Shown here: piece after piece, positions 31,521 to 40,420 of the stretch
Layout: each line of letters opens with the position of its first letter
Position numbering within the stretch: the first letter of the stretch is position 1
Origin: Streptomyces sp. AP-93
GTDB taxonomy: Bacteria; Actinomycetota; Actinomycetes; Streptomycetales; Streptomycetaceae
Length of the DNA: 64,000 nucleotides
Assembly (NCBI RefSeq): GCF_022808175.1
Contig: NZ_JALGBX010000014.1
Span: 1-64,000, forward strand
Direction of reading: 5' to 3'
The notes under the pieces: model-generated
What the model was told of the DNA's origin: nothing
Seen by the model: only the letters and a program-made list of their open reading frames with translations
Databases searched by the model: none
Translations under genes and position numbers: made by a program

Positions 31521-32912
31521 TCAGTTGCGTCGCCGCTTGCGTCGGCCGCGTCCGGCGCGGGCGGACTCGCCCCGCGCCCGCCCGTCCAGCGCGATCCACA
31601 CCCGCACCTCGGTGCCGCCGAGCACCGAACGCCCCAGCCGCACGTCGCCGCCCGTCGACTCCGCGACCCGCCGGACGATGTCCAGCCCGAGGCCCGTGGA
31701 CCCGTCGCGGCCGCCGTCGTTGCCGCGCCGCAGGGCCGCGTCCGGATCGGCGATGCCGCCCCCGGCGTCCGAGACGAGCACGATGACCGCGTCACCGGCG
31801 TCGTGGACGTCCACCGCGAAGGGGGTGCCCTCGGGGGTGTGCCGGAACACGTTGCCCAGCATGGCGTCCAGCGCCGCGGCGAGCTCCGGCCGGGCCACGG
31901 GGATCCGTACCGTACGGTCGACCCCCGCGAGCCGCACCTCGCGGCCCTCGTCCTCCGCCAGCGCCGACCAGAAGGCCATCCGGTCGCGGATCACCTCGGA
32001 GGCGTCGCAGCCGGCGCCCGCCCCCTGCACGCCGCCCGGCCCCTGCGCGGCGGCGGGCCGCTGCTCGCGGGCGGTACGGATGATCGTGTCGACCTCCCGC
32101 TCCAGCTGCTCCACGGCCGCCCGGGTCTGCTCCGCGGCCGGGCCGTCGCCGAGCGAGGCCGCGTTGAGCCGCAGCACCGTCAGCGGCGTCCGCAGCCGGT
32201 GCGACAGGTCGGCGGCCAGCTCCCGCTCGTTAGCCAGGAGTTCCACCACCTGGTCCGCCATGGAGTTGAACGCGACGGCGGCCGAGCGCAGTTCCTTCGG
32301 CCCCTCCTCCGGGACCCGCGCCCCCAGCCGCCCCTCGCCCAGCCGGTGCGCGGCGTCCGCGAGCCGCTCGGCCGGCCGCACCAGGCGGGCGCCGAGCCGG
32401 TCCGCGACCGCCACCGAGCCCACGACCAGGGCGAGGCCGACGCCCGCGAGGACCACCCAGGCGGTGGCGACGCCATTGCTGACCTCGCTCTCCGGAACGA
32501 GGATCTCCACCACGGCGATGTCCCCGGAGCCGAGCGCCACGGGCTGGAGCAGCGCGAAGCCGCCGCCCGCCACCGGGGCCGTCGCGGCCCGCCCGATCCG
32601 CCGGGTCTCGGAGACGGCCCGCTCACCGGCCCAGCCGTCGCCGATGTCCACGCGCGGGGCGTCCCCGACGGCCGGCACGTGGACGGCCATCCGCCGGTCG
32701 GCGCCCATCTGCGTGGACTCGACGGCCTTCTGCAACTGCACCGGGTCGGTGGTGATGGACAGCGTCGGCCCGATGGTGGCGGCCTGCCGTTCGGCGTTGG
32801 AGAACGCCCGGTCGCTGGCCATCTCCTGGACGACCAGCCCGAGCGGTACGGCGAAGGCCACGACCACCATCACGGTGACCGCGAGGCAGACTTTGACGAG
32901 AGCCCACCTCAC
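31521..32912 (-). CDS. Sensor histidine kinase
   Basis: A 463-residue membrane kinase whose GTG start at 32912 overlaps the stop of the response-regulator gene (GTGA). A first transmembrane helix (VCLAVTVMVVVAFAVPLGLV) is followed by an extracytoplasmic sensor domain of about 120 residues and a second helix (WVVLAGVGLALVVGSVAVA). HAMP follows, then HisKA with the phosphoacceptor His in DLSHRLRTPLTVLRL, then HATPase_c with NVFRHTPEG, VSDAGGGI and GSTGLGLDIVRR. The tail is Arg-rich. Its ligand is unknown; it should phosphorylate the OmpR-type regulator encoded upstream. Confidence 0.92.
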   Translation of the reverse strand: MRWALVKVCLAVTVMVVVAFAVPLGLVVQEMASDRAFSNAERQAATIGPTLSITTDPVQLQKAVESTQMGADRRMAVHVPAVGDAPRVDIGDGWAGERAVSETRRIGRAATAPVAGGGFALLQPVALGSGDIAVVEILVPESEVSNGVATAWVVLAGVGLALVVGSVAVADRLGARLVRPAERLADAAHRLGEGRLGARVPEEGPKELRSAAVAFNSMADQVVELLANERELAADLSHRLRTPLTVLRLNAASLGDGPAAEQTRAAVEQLEREVDTIIRTAREQRPAAAQGPGGVQGAGAGCDASEVIRDRMAFWSALAEDEGREVRLAGVDRTVRIPVARPELAAALDAMLGNVFRHTPEGTPFAVDVHDAGDAVIVLVSDAGGGIADPDAALRRGNDGGRDGSTGLGLDIVRRVAESTGGDVRLGRSVLGGTEVRVWIALDGRARGESARAGRGRRKRRRN

Positions 32913-33598
32913 GCCGGCGGCTCCAGCTTCACCCCGACACCCCTCAACGTGTGCAGGTAGCGCGGGCGGGCGGCGGTCTCGCCGAGCTTGCGGCGCAGCC
33001 ACGACAGGTGGACGTCGATGGTCTGGTCGTCGCCGTACGACTGCTGCCAGACCTCGGCGAGCAGCTCCCGGCGGGCCACGACCACGCCCGGCCGCCCGGC
33101 GAGGAAGGCCAGCAGGTCGAACTCCCGCCGCGTGAGGTCCAGTACCGCCCCGTCCAGCTCCGCCTGTCGGCGCAGCGGGTCGATGGCGAGGCCGCCGACG
33201 CGCAGCACGCGGGAGGGCGGCTCGGCCCCGGCGGAGGAGCGGGCACGGCGCAGGACCGCGGCCATCCGGGCGGAGAGGTGCTCCACGGAGAAAGGTTTGG
33301 TCAGGTAGTCGTCGGCGCCGTCGTTGAGCAGCCGGACGATCTCCGCCTCGTCGTCGCGGGCGGTCGCGATGATGACGGGCACGTCGGTGATCCCGCGCAG
33401 CATCTTGAGCGCCTCGGCCCCGTCCAGGTCGGGCAGGCCGAGGTCGAGGATCACCACGTCGAAGCGGTTGTGGGCGACCTCGCGCAGCGCCTCCAGGGCG
33501 GTGCCGACGCTGCGCACGGTGTGCGAGGCCTCGGTCAGGTGCCGGATGAGGGCGGAACGTACGAACTGGTCGTCCTCGACCACGAGCACACTTGCCAT
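32909..33598 (-). CDS. OmpR-family response regulator
   Basis: A 229-residue two-component regulator starting at ATG 33598. The receiver domain has VLVVEDDQFVRSALIRHL, the phosphorylated Asp in VVILDLGLPDLDG, Thr/Ala in IIATARDDE and Lys in YLTKPFSVEHL. The C-terminal winged-helix trans_reg_C domain includes LTRREFDLLAFLAGRPG and DVHLSWLRRKLGE. It is the first gene of a two-gene operon with the kinase. A proline/serine-rich membrane protein gene diverges upstream and could be a target. Confidence 0.93.
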   Translation of the reverse strand: MASVLVVEDDQFVRSALIRHLTEASHTVRSVGTALEALREVAHNRFDVVILDLGLPDLDGAEALKMLRGITDVPVIIATARDDEAEIVRLLNDGADDYLTKPFSVEHLSARMAAVLRRARSSAGAEPPSRVLRVGGLAIDPLRRQAELDGAVLDLTRREFDLLAFLAGRPGVVVARRELLAEVWQQSYGDDQTIDVHLSWLRRKLGETAARPRYLHTLRGVGVKLEPPA

Positions 33599-33677
33599 GG
33601 CCCGCACCGTAGCCCATTCGGGGGACGGCGAGGGGTGCCGGGCCAGGTCTGGGACGGGTGGTGCAGTATGTCCCCCG

Positions 33678-34226
33678 ATGCGACGAGGACTTGTCGGTAG
33701 AGCAGTCGGCCATGCGGCGGCGTGGACCCTGGCGACCGGGGCGGCGGTGACGCTGTCGTGGTGGGGTGTGCACTCGGTCATGTCCGGTACCGCCTACGAT
33801 CCGCCGCTCGCGGTGCCGCTGGCCACGCAGCCCCTCTCCTCCTCCACGCATCGGGCGCAGCCGCCGGATCCGACGCCGTCTCCTTCCCCGTCCCCGTCCG
33901 CGGCGCCGACCTCGCCCTCGCCGTCCCCGTCCCCGTCCCCTTCCGCCAAGTCCTCCGCGCCGCCCACGCCCCCTCCGCGGCGGCAGGGGGCCGCGAGCGC
34001 GAGCGCGAACGTGAAGGCGTACAGCGTCTCGGGCGGCCGGGTCGTCTTCGATCTCGGCGCCACCTCCGCCGAGCTGGTCTCGGCGACCCCGCTGGCCGGC
34101 TGGCGGATGCAGGTCTGGAAGCAGCCGTCCTGGATCCGCGTCACCTTCACCCGTGACGGCCGCGAGGTGTCGGTGTTCTGCACCTGGCACGACCACCCGC
34201 CGCTGGTGGAGATCGTCGACCCATAG
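33678..34226 (+). CDS. Membrane-anchored protein with Pro/Ser linker
   Basis: A 182-residue protein starting at ATG 33678. An N-terminal hydrophobic helix (HAAAWTLATGAAVTLSWWGV) acts as an anchor or signal. A 50-residue Pro/Ser-rich linker (SPSPSPSPS blocks, residues ~65-100) leads to a small beta-rich C-terminal domain of about 75 residues (VSGGRVVFDLGATSAELVSA, WIRVTFTRDGREVSVFCTWH). The domain would lie outside the membrane. Conserved among Streptomyces in my memory, without known function. It diverges from the two-component operon. Confidence 0.75.
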   Translation: MRRGLVGRAVGHAAAWTLATGAAVTLSWWGVHSVMSGTAYDPPLAVPLATQPLSSSTHRAQPPDPTPSPSPSPSAAPTSPSPSPSPSPSAKSSAPPTPPPRRQGAASASANVKAYSVSGGRVVFDLGATSAELVSATPLAGWRMQVWKQPSWIRVTFTRDGREVSVFCTWHDHPPLVEIVDP

Positions 34227-34267
34227 GGCCCGTCCCCGGGATCCGGCCCGCCGGATACCGTGGCGCC

Positions 34268-35770
34268 ATGAGCACCGGCGCGCGGTACGTCACCGACCTG
34301 ATCGACGCCTGCGAGCGGTACGGCGACCGCCCCGCCTTCGGATCCGGTCCCTGGGTCCTGACCCACTCCGAGGTGCTGGCCTGGACGTACCGGCTGGCGG
34401 GCGCGCTCGCCGACCTGGGCATCCGGCGCGGCTCCGGGCTGGCCTGCGTATCGGCGGGCAATCCGCCCCGGACCCTGCTCGTACGGCTGGCCGCGCACGT
34501 GCTGGGGGCCCGGCTGACCCACGTGTGCGTCGGCCCCACGACCCACGGACTCGACCACCTCCTACGGGACTGCGAGCCCGCCCTGGTCGTCCACGACACC
34601 CCGGTGCCGCCGGGCCCCGCGGCCCGCATCGGGCTGGCCGCACTGCTGGAGCTGGCCTCCGCCCGGGAGGCCCTGCCCGTCGCGGTGGCGGCGCGCGACG
34701 GGGACGTGGCCCGGGTGACCTACACGGGCGGGACGACGGGCCGGCCGAAGGGCGTCGCCTCGACCTTCGCCGCGATGGCGGCCCGTACGGCCACCCGCGC
34801 CGACTCCCCGAACACCGCGGGCTCCGCGCCGCTCACGTTCGTGTCGACCGACTCCCTCTCCCAGCGCTCGGGCGGCCGGTGCCTGGAGCAGCTGCGGGCC
34901 GGCGGCCGCTCCGAGATCCTGCACCCCTTCGACACCCGGGAGTTCGCCGAGGCCTGCCGGCGCCTCGGGCCCGCGGCCACGTACCTGACGCCCTCGATGC
35001 TGTACCGGCTGCTCGACGACCCGGAGACCGCCGACGGCGTACCCGGCCTGGTACGGGTCTCCTACGGCGACTCCCCCGTCCACCCGGAGCGGCTGCGGCG
35101 GGCGCTGACCCGGTGGGGTCCGCAGGTGCGCTGGACGCAGGGCTACGGGATGAACGAGGCCGGGGTGCTCAGCCGGCTCTCCCCGGCCGACCACGACGCG
35201 GCGGTCGCCGACCGCCCCCACCTGCTCGGCTCCGTGGGCCGTCCGGCGCCCGGGGTGGAGGTCGAGGTACGGGGCTCCGCGCCCGGGGCGACCGGGGAGG
35301 TGTGGGTGCGCTCCCCGATGGTGATGGCCGGCTACCGCAATCAGCCCGCCCTGACGGCCGACGCCCTGCACGACGGCTGGCTGCGCACGGGGGATGTCGG
35401 GCATTTCGACGCCGACGGGTACCTGTACCTCGACGACCGGGTCAAGGACGTGGTCATGGTGCACGGGGCCAACATCTACTGCGGCCCGATCGAGACGGCC
35501 CTGACCCGGCACCCCGCCGTGGCCCGGGCTGCCGTCGTGGGGCGGACGGACCCGCTCACCGGGGAAGCGGTGTGCGCCTTCCTCGTCGCGGCCCCCGGGC
35601 ACACCCCGACGGAGGAGGCGGCGGAGGCGGCGTGCGCGCTGGTCGCGGCGGAGCTGGCGCCGGGGCAGCGGCCGACGGCGGTGTTCTGGCTGCCCGCGCT
35701 CCCGCTCACGGACCGCGGCAAGCCGGACAAGCGCCGCCTGCGGGAGCTGGCCGCGGCTTCCGGGCAGTAG
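34268..35770 (+). CDS. AMP-dependent acyl-CoA synthetase/ligase
   Basis: A 500-residue ANL-superfamily adenylating enzyme starting at ATG 34268. The AMP-binding P-loop-like motif is VTYTGGTTGRPKGVA. The adenine motif is QGYGMNEAGV, the ribose-binding Asp is in GWLRTGDVGHFDADGYLYL, and the C-terminal hinge and Lys are in DDRVKDVVMVHG and TDRGKPDKRRL. It should activate a carboxylic acid as an acyl-adenylate and probably transfer it to CoA. The substrate is not predictable. It lies alone, convergent to the spermidine-synthase-like gene seven bases downstream. Confidence 0.88.
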   Translation: MSTGARYVTDLIDACERYGDRPAFGSGPWVLTHSEVLAWTYRLAGALADLGIRRGSGLACVSAGNPPRTLLVRLAAHVLGARLTHVCVGPTTHGLDHLLRDCEPALVVHDTPVPPGPAARIGLAALLELASAREALPVAVAARDGDVARVTYTGGTTGRPKGVASTFAAMAARTATRADSPNTAGSAPLTFVSTDSLSQRSGGRCLEQLRAGGRSEILHPFDTREFAEACRRLGPAATYLTPSMLYRLLDDPETADGVPGLVRVSYGDSPVHPERLRRALTRWGPQVRWTQGYGMNEAGVLSRLSPADHDAAVADRPHLLGSVGRPAPGVEVEVRGSAPGATGEVWVRSPMVMAGYRNQPALTADALHDGWLRTGDVGHFDADGYLYLDDRVKDVVMVHGANIYCGPIETALTRHPAVARAAVVGRTDPLTGEAVCAFLVAAPGHTPTEEAAEAACALVAAELAPGQRPTAVFWLPALPLTDRGKPDKRRLRELAAASGQ

Positions 35771-35777
35771 CCCCGGG

Positions 35778-36668
35778 TCAGCGGAAGACCGACGGCGGGG
35801 GCTCCGGCGAGGCCACCGCCGAGGCGTCCGAGACCGGGACGGCCCCGCCCGCGAAGTCGATGAGGGCCCGGCCGTGTTCGACGCGGCCGGGGTGCGGATC
35901 GCTCGCCACCCGTCGGGTGAACTCCGCCACCGGGAGCTCCCGGTCGGCGGCCACCAGCACGGCGTTGCCGAAGCGTTTCCCCCGCCACACCACGGGGTCG
36001 GCGGCCAGCGCCAGTTCCGCGAACCGGGACGCGGCCGTGGCGATCTGGCCCCGCAGATGGGAGAGCGGCGGACCGTCCGCGAGGTTCGCCACGTACCAGC
36101 CGCCCGGCGCCAGGGCCCGGCGTACGTCGTCCAGGAACTCGGCGCTCGTCAGGTGTGCCGGGGTGCGGGCCCCGCTGAACACGTCGGCGATCACCAGGTC
36201 GGCCCAGCCGTCCGGGATCTTCGCCAGCCCGGCCCGGGCGTCGACCGCGCGGACCCGGACCCGGGCCTGCGGGTCCAGCGGCAGGTGTTCCCGTACGAAG
36301 GCCACGAGCCCGGCGTCGATCTCGACGATCTGCTGCGTCGACCGGGGGCGGGCGGCGGCCGTGTAGCGGGCGAGGGTGAAGGCGCCGCCGCCGAGGTGGA
36401 GCACGTTCAGGGGCTGGCGGGCCGGGGCGAAGAGGTCGATCAGGTGGCCGATCCGGCGCTGGTAGGAGAAGTCCAGGTGCCCGGGGTCGTCCAGGTCCAC
36501 GTGGGACTGCGGGGCTCCGTCGATCAACAGGGTCCAGGCGCGCGGCCGCTCCCGGTCGGGCTCCAGCGCGGCGTGACCGCCGTCGACCTGCCCGGCCGGG
36601 GCCTCGGAGGCATCGCGCCCGCGCCGCTTGTCATCGCCCTTGACCTTGCCCTTGCCCTTGCTCGCCAC
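35778..36668 (-). CDS. Spermidine-synthase-like SAM-dependent protein
   Basis: A 296-residue cytosolic protein starting at ATG 36668. After a Lys/Arg-rich N-terminus of about 25 residues comes the spermidine synthase fold: HLDFSYQRRIGHLIDLF, the nucleotide motif VLHLGGGAFTLARY, acidic ribose-binding IVEIDAGL, VRAVDARAGL, and DLVIADVFSGARTPAHL. It is typical of Streptomyces fused-like spermidine synthase homologues that lack a proven aminopropyl acceptor. No decarboxylase partner is present nearby, so true polyamine synthesis is unproven. Confidence 0.82.
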   Translation of the reverse strand: MASKGKGKVKGDDKRRGRDASEAPAGQVDGGHAALEPDRERPRAWTLLIDGAPQSHVDLDDPGHLDFSYQRRIGHLIDLFAPARQPLNVLHLGGGAFTLARYTAAARPRSTQQIVEIDAGLVAFVREHLPLDPQARVRVRAVDARAGLAKIPDGWADLVIADVFSGARTPAHLTSAEFLDDVRRALAPGGWYVANLADGPPLSHLRGQIATAASRFAELALAADPVVWRGKRFGNAVLVAADRELPVAEFTRRVASDPHPGRVEHGRALIDFAGGAVPVSDASAVASPEPPPSVFR

Positions 36669-36714
36669 GCCCTCATTATGGCTGGTCAGGGCCGGGGGCG
36701 GGGTCCGGCGGGCG

Positions 36715-37131
36715 TTACCGGCAGTTGTCGGCGGCCTCGATCAGCCGGGCCGCCTCGCCGAGCGCCGCCCGCAGCACCTCCGGGTCGGTGACCGGCCCGA
36801 CGGCCTCCGGCGGCAGCAGCCAGCCGGTGTCGCCCGCGGTGGGCGAGGTGTCGCCGAAGCGCATGCCGCGCCCGTTGGTGTGCGTACAGGCGCTGCCCGG
36901 GAGGTCCCAGGCGTCGGCGGTGCCGGGCGGGACGAGGAAGCCGAGGGTGCTGCCGGAGCCGTCGTGCAGGACCGGGCCGACACCGCCCGCGCGGCTGGCC
37001 TGACCGGCGGCCCGCTGGATGATGTCGACGGCCTCGAGCCCCTGCCGGGTGGGCACGGTGACCAGGTCCGGTGCGCCCGCGATGAGGACCGCTCCGGGGT
37101 CGGGCGCGGTGTTCGTATCCGTGCTCTCCAT
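36715..37131 (-). CDS. Conserved hypothetical protein
   Basis: A 138-residue soluble protein starting at ATG 37131 behind GGAGGGCGGC. It has no signal peptide or membrane helix. Visible blocks are VTVPTRQGLEAVDIIQRAAG, LGFLVPPGTADAWDLPGSAC and WLLPPEAVGPVTDPEVL. I do not recognise the fold or a catalytic motif. It is divergent from the NsdA-like regulator, so they share a long intergenic region, and regulation of one by the other is possible. Confidence 0.7.
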   Translation of the reverse strand: MESTDTNTAPDPGAVLIAGAPDLVTVPTRQGLEAVDIIQRAAGQASRAGGVGPVLHDGSGSTLGFLVPPGTADAWDLPGSACTHTNGRGMRFGDTSPTAGDTGWLLPPEAVGPVTDPEVLRAALGEAARLIEAADNCR

Positions 37132-37528
37132 GCCGCCCTCCACCAAGGGAACCCCTCCTCGATCCGCGTACGAGCATCGCGGGAGCGGTCCCGGAAGCCG
37201 GCGGGCTTCCTCCCACTCCGCATGGGTTCAACGCACGGGAACGTCAACAGGTGCGGTGGCAAGACGCTGCAAAGGATGGCAGTTCATGGCGGATCGCGGG
37301 TGAGATATCCGTTTTGTAGCCAAACCCGGGGTGAACACCCCAGCCCCGGCGGTACTTTCATGCCGCCGGGGCTCACCCGCCATCGGGATGGTTCGCAGCC
37401 AGAGAGGCCACGTCCGTGACTCCGCTCCCCCACCTATGCAGAGGGGGGCTTCCAGCCCGAAGGCTGCGGTCCAGCCCGAACCGACCCCTTACGGGGCAGA
37501 GGGAAACTACCAGAGAGCAAGGGAACTG
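37132..37528 (+). promoter_or_regulatory. 397-bp leader/promoter region before the NsdA-like regulator, with a stable hairpin
   Basis: No gene is seen. At 37342-37373 AGCCCCGGCGG pairs with CCGCCGGGGCT around a 10-base loop; just before it GGGGTGAACACCCC at 37329-37342 is a smaller stem. Both lie downstream of an AT-rich patch (GATATCCGTTTTGTAGCCAA at 37302-37321) that may be a promoter. The layout suggests a long structured 5' leader or an attenuator, but no known riboswitch class is recognised. Confidence 0.45.
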
Positions 37529-38878
37529 ATGGCGGCGTCCCCCCACTCACCCAACACCCCCTTCCGGCGGCTGCGCGGTCAGCATTCCCCGGCCGAGTTC
37601 GCCGCGTTGGTGCGCAGGGCGGCGAAGGAAATCGGAGAAACGGTTTCCTGCGACGCCCGTTACATCGGCCGGGTCGAGTCCGGCGAGATCCGCTGCCCCA
37701 ACTACGCCTACGAGCGGGTCTTCCTCCACATGTTCCCCGGCCGCACCTTGGCCGACCTGGGGTTCTCGCCGCGCGAGACGGTACGGGGCCGGCTCGCGCA
37801 GCGCGAACAGGCCGCACCCTTCTCCGCCTTCGCCAAACGCCCCCACCCCACCGGCTTCCCTGCCCCTTCGCGTTCCAAGGAGAGCGACGTGCTGCGTCGC
37901 GCGTTCATGGCGGGGGGCTCCGCGACCGTCGCGGCCGCAACCCTCAGCCTCACCCTGCTCGGCGACACCCGGCGGATGCCCTCCCGGGCCGGCGAGTCCG
38001 AGGCGGCCGCCGTCGAGGACGCCGTACGCCAGATCCGGCTGCTGGACGACCGGCACGGAGCCGACGCCCTGTACCGGCGGGCCGCCGAACCCCTGCGCAC
38101 CGCCTACGCGTTGCTCGACGCCGGGGCGACCCGGCAGTCCACCGAGGACCGGCTGCACGCGGGCGCGGGGGAACTCGCCATCTCGGTGGGCTGGCTCGCG
38201 CACGACTCGGGCCGGTTCGACGACGCCCGCTCGCACTACGCGGAGGCGCTGGCCACGGCCCGGGTCTCCGGGGACGCCGGCCTGGAGGCGCACGCCTTCA
38301 GCAACATGGCCTTCCTCGCCCGGGACTGCGGGCGCCCCCGCGAATCGGTACGGGCGGCCCAGGCGGGCCGCCGCGCCGCCCGTTCGCTCGGTTCCCCGCG
38401 GCTGCTGTCCCTGCTCGCCCTGCGCGAGGCCGGCGGCTGGGCGGGCCTGTCCGACCGCAAGGCCTGCGAGGAGGCGCTGACCCGGGCGCACACGGAGTTC
38501 TCGCGCGGCGAGGCGGGGGCGGACCCCGAGTGGATGTCCTTCTTCGGCGAGGCCGAGCTGGAGTCCCTGGAGTCCCGCTGCTGGGCCGCGCTCGGCGAGC
38601 ACGCCCGGGCCGCCCGGCACGCCCGCCGGGCGGCGGACCTCCAGGATCCGCACTTCGCCCGCAACGTCGCCCTCTACACCGCCGAGCTCGCCGACAACCT
38701 GGCCCACGCGGGCGCCCCCGACGAGGCGGCCTGGGCGGGCGGCCGGGTGCTGGAGCTGCTGGAGGAGGTCCAGTCGACCCGGATCCAGTCCATGCTGGCG
38801 GCGACGGCCCGCACGCTGGTCCCGCACCAGCGGTCGCCGCGCGTGGGCGCGTTCCTCGGGCGGCACGCGTCGGCCTGA
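37529..38878 (+). CDS. XRE/TPR transcriptional regulator (NsdA/NsdB-like)
   Basis: A 449-residue regulator starting at ATG 37529 behind AAGGGAA. The first ~85 residues contain an XRE-like helix-turn-helix (FAALVRRAAKEIGETVSCDA, YIGRVESGEIRCPNYAYE). A hydrophobic stretch at about residues 125-150 (AFMAGGSATVAAATLSLTLL) follows. The C-terminal half is TPR-type helical repeats (DDARSHYAEALATARVSGD, AHAFSNMAFLARDCGRPRES). This architecture matches the Streptomyces NsdA/NsdB-type regulators that repress sporulation and antibiotic production. Exact orthology is not claimed. Confidence 0.82.
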   Translation: MAASPHSPNTPFRRLRGQHSPAEFAALVRRAAKEIGETVSCDARYIGRVESGEIRCPNYAYERVFLHMFPGRTLADLGFSPRETVRGRLAQREQAAPFSAFAKRPHPTGFPAPSRSKESDVLRRAFMAGGSATVAAATLSLTLLGDTRRMPSRAGESEAAAVEDAVRQIRLLDDRHGADALYRRAAEPLRTAYALLDAGATRQSTEDRLHAGAGELAISVGWLAHDSGRFDDARSHYAEALATARVSGDAGLEAHAFSNMAFLARDCGRPRESVRAAQAGRRAARSLGSPRLLSLLALREAGGWAGLSDRKACEEALTRAHTEFSRGEAGADPEWMSFFGEAELESLESRCWAALGEHARAARHARRAADLQDPHFARNVALYTAELADNLAHAGAPDEAAWAGGRVLELLEEVQSTRIQSMLAATARTLVPHQRSPRVGAFLGRHASA

Positions 38879-38932
38879 CCGGGCGGGAGCTGTAGCGGCG
38901 GCCGACGGACCCCTGACGGTATGATGACTGGT

Positions 38933-39208
38933 ATGGCAACGAAGAAGTACACCGTGACTCTGCCCGAGGAGCTGGCGGAGGAGATCCGCGCCGAGGTGGG
39001 GTCCGGCGGCTTCAGCCGGTACGTCACACAGGCCATAGAGCGCCAGCGCGAGCGGGACCACCTTCATGAGTTCGTCGGCTGGTGGGAGGGCGAGCACGGG
39101 GAGGTCACCGACGCCGAGCTGGCGCTCGCCGAGGCGGAGCGGCTCTCCCTCCAGCGGGAGCACGCGGAACGCAAAGCCCGGTCCGTGCCGGACCGGAAGG
39201 CGAGTTGA
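38933..39208 (+). CDS. Antitoxin of a VapBC-like module
   Basis: A 91-residue protein starting at ATG 38933 (MATKKYTVTLPEELAEEIRA), with a ribbon-helix-helix N-terminus for DNA binding and toxin-promoter control, and a charged C-terminal helix (AEAERLSLQREHAERKA) that would wrap the toxin. The stop overlaps the toxin ATG (TGATG at 39206-39210). The direct repeat GGTATGatgactGGTATGG immediately before the start may be its operator. Confidence 0.85.
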   Translation: MATKKYTVTLPEELAEEIRAEVGSGGFSRYVTQAIERQRERDHLHEFVGWWEGEHGEVTDAELALAEAERLSLQREHAERKARSVPDRKAS

Positions 39209-39603
39209 TGTCCGAACTCGTCTACTTGCTCGACAGCGAGGGCCTCTCCCAGGCCCTGCTCGGCAACCGCGTCATGGGGGCCCGCCTCAAGGACGCGGAC
39301 CGCTCGGGAATCCGAGTGGTCACCAGCTCCATGACGCTCATCGAGGCATACCACCAGCGTGTGAAGAAGGCCGCATGGACTTGGACCCTTTCCAAGATCG
39401 CGGTGGAACCAGTCACCCGCGAGATCGCGGGCGAGGCGATCGAGCTGCTTGAGACTGCCGGCCTGCACGGCCGCAAGTACGCCGTCGACGCCGCCCTTGC
39501 GGCCGTGGCACTGCGCCAGCGCGGTGACGTCACGATCTTCACGTCCGACGAGGAGGACATGAAGCTGCTCTGCGGCGACCGCGTCGTCGTACAGGGAATC
39601 TGA
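39208..39603 (+). CDS. PIN-domain toxin (VapC-like)
   Basis: A 131-residue PIN-fold ribonuclease starting at ATG 39208, coupled to the antitoxin. The acidic metal-binding residues fit YLLDSEGLSQ near residue 9, TLIEAYHQR (Glu) near 45, KYAVDAALAAVAL near 94 and FTSDEEDMKLL near 113. The ending VVVQGI is typical. VapC toxins cleave tRNA or rRNA when the antitoxin is degraded. The module is complete and appears intact. Confidence 0.85.
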   Translation: MSELVYLLDSEGLSQALLGNRVMGARLKDADRSGIRVVTSSMTLIEAYHQRVKKAAWTWTLSKIAVEPVTREIAGEAIELLETAGLHGRKYAVDAALAAVALRQRGDVTIFTSDEEDMKLLCGDRVVVQGI

Positions 39604-39711
39604 GACGGGGAACCCGGTGTCTGTTCTTGGATCTGGAACCAGGCACCGGCGGGCCGCCCCCGGCGGGCAGACCGCAGACCGTCGGAGAGCGGCCCTTTCG
39701 GCAGGCCGCCG

Positions 39712-40308
39712 CTACCCCTCCAGGTGCCCCGTGTCGTTCCAGCGCTCCAGCGCGGGGGCCCCGTACGCCCAGCCCAGGACCGACAGCGAGGTCGGCTCCA
39801 GCCGGATGCGGGCGCCGAAGGAGGCGTCGAAGCCGAGCCAGCGCGCGGCCAGGGTGCGCAGGATGTGGCCGTGTGCGAAGACGAGGACGTCGCGTTCGGC
39901 CGAGCGGGCCCAGGTGACGACCTCGTCCGCGCGGGCCGAGACGTCCGCGACGGACTCGCCGCCGGGGACCCCGTCGCGCCAGATCAGCCAGCCGGGCCGG
40001 ATCGCCTGGATCTCGGCCGGGGTCATGCCCTCGTAGTCGCCGTAGTCCCACTCCATCAGCGCGTCCCACGGCTCCGCCTGGACGCCGAAGCCCGCCAGGT
40101 CGCAGCTCTCGCTCGCCCGCACCAGGGGGCTGGTGCGCACTTCCAGCCCGCGCAGGCTCGCCCACGGGTCGCGGGCGAGGCGCTCGCCGAGCAGCTTCGC
40201 GCCCCGCTTCCCCTCCTCCAGCAGGGGCACGTCCGTGCGTCCGGTGTGCTTGCCGAGCTGGGACCACGCCGTCTGGCCGTGGCGGGCCAGCAGGATGCGG
40301 GGGGCCAT
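39712..40308 (-). CDS. Histidine phosphatase family protein
   Basis: A 198-residue phosphatase starting at ATG 40308. The phosphohistidine motif is LLARHGQTAWS near the N-terminus; the second catalytic region is LMEWDYGDYEG and VPGGESVADVSARADEVV; the second His lies in VLVFAHGHILRTLAARWLG. The family includes phosphoglycerate mutase-like and acid phosphatases; this branch is of broad, unassigned specificity. The gene lies upstream of and divergent from the IscB element. Confidence 0.9.
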   Translation of the reverse strand: MAPRILLARHGQTAWSQLGKHTGRTDVPLLEEGKRGAKLLGERLARDPWASLRGLEVRTSPLVRASESCDLAGFGVQAEPWDALMEWDYGDYEGMTPAEIQAIRPGWLIWRDGVPGGESVADVSARADEVVTWARSAERDVLVFAHGHILRTLAARWLGFDASFGARIRLEPTSLSVLGWAYGAPALERWNDTGHLEG

Positions 40309-40420
40309 ATGAGTTCTCCCGGTCGAGGGGGCGAATGGATGGGACGATAAGGGGCGCAACATCGATGGGACCATTCGCACGGCTTTGCGAGGATTCCGTC
40401 GTCCATCCATCATCCATCAG

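Noticed and set aside
40400..40420. Short CCATCCATCATCCATCA tandem repeats before the IscB locus considered as a CRISPR trace
   Set aside because: Units are only 4-8 bp without spacers. They are either part of the flanking intergenic DNA or of the omegaRNA guide region. No CRISPR array was found anywhere in the window.
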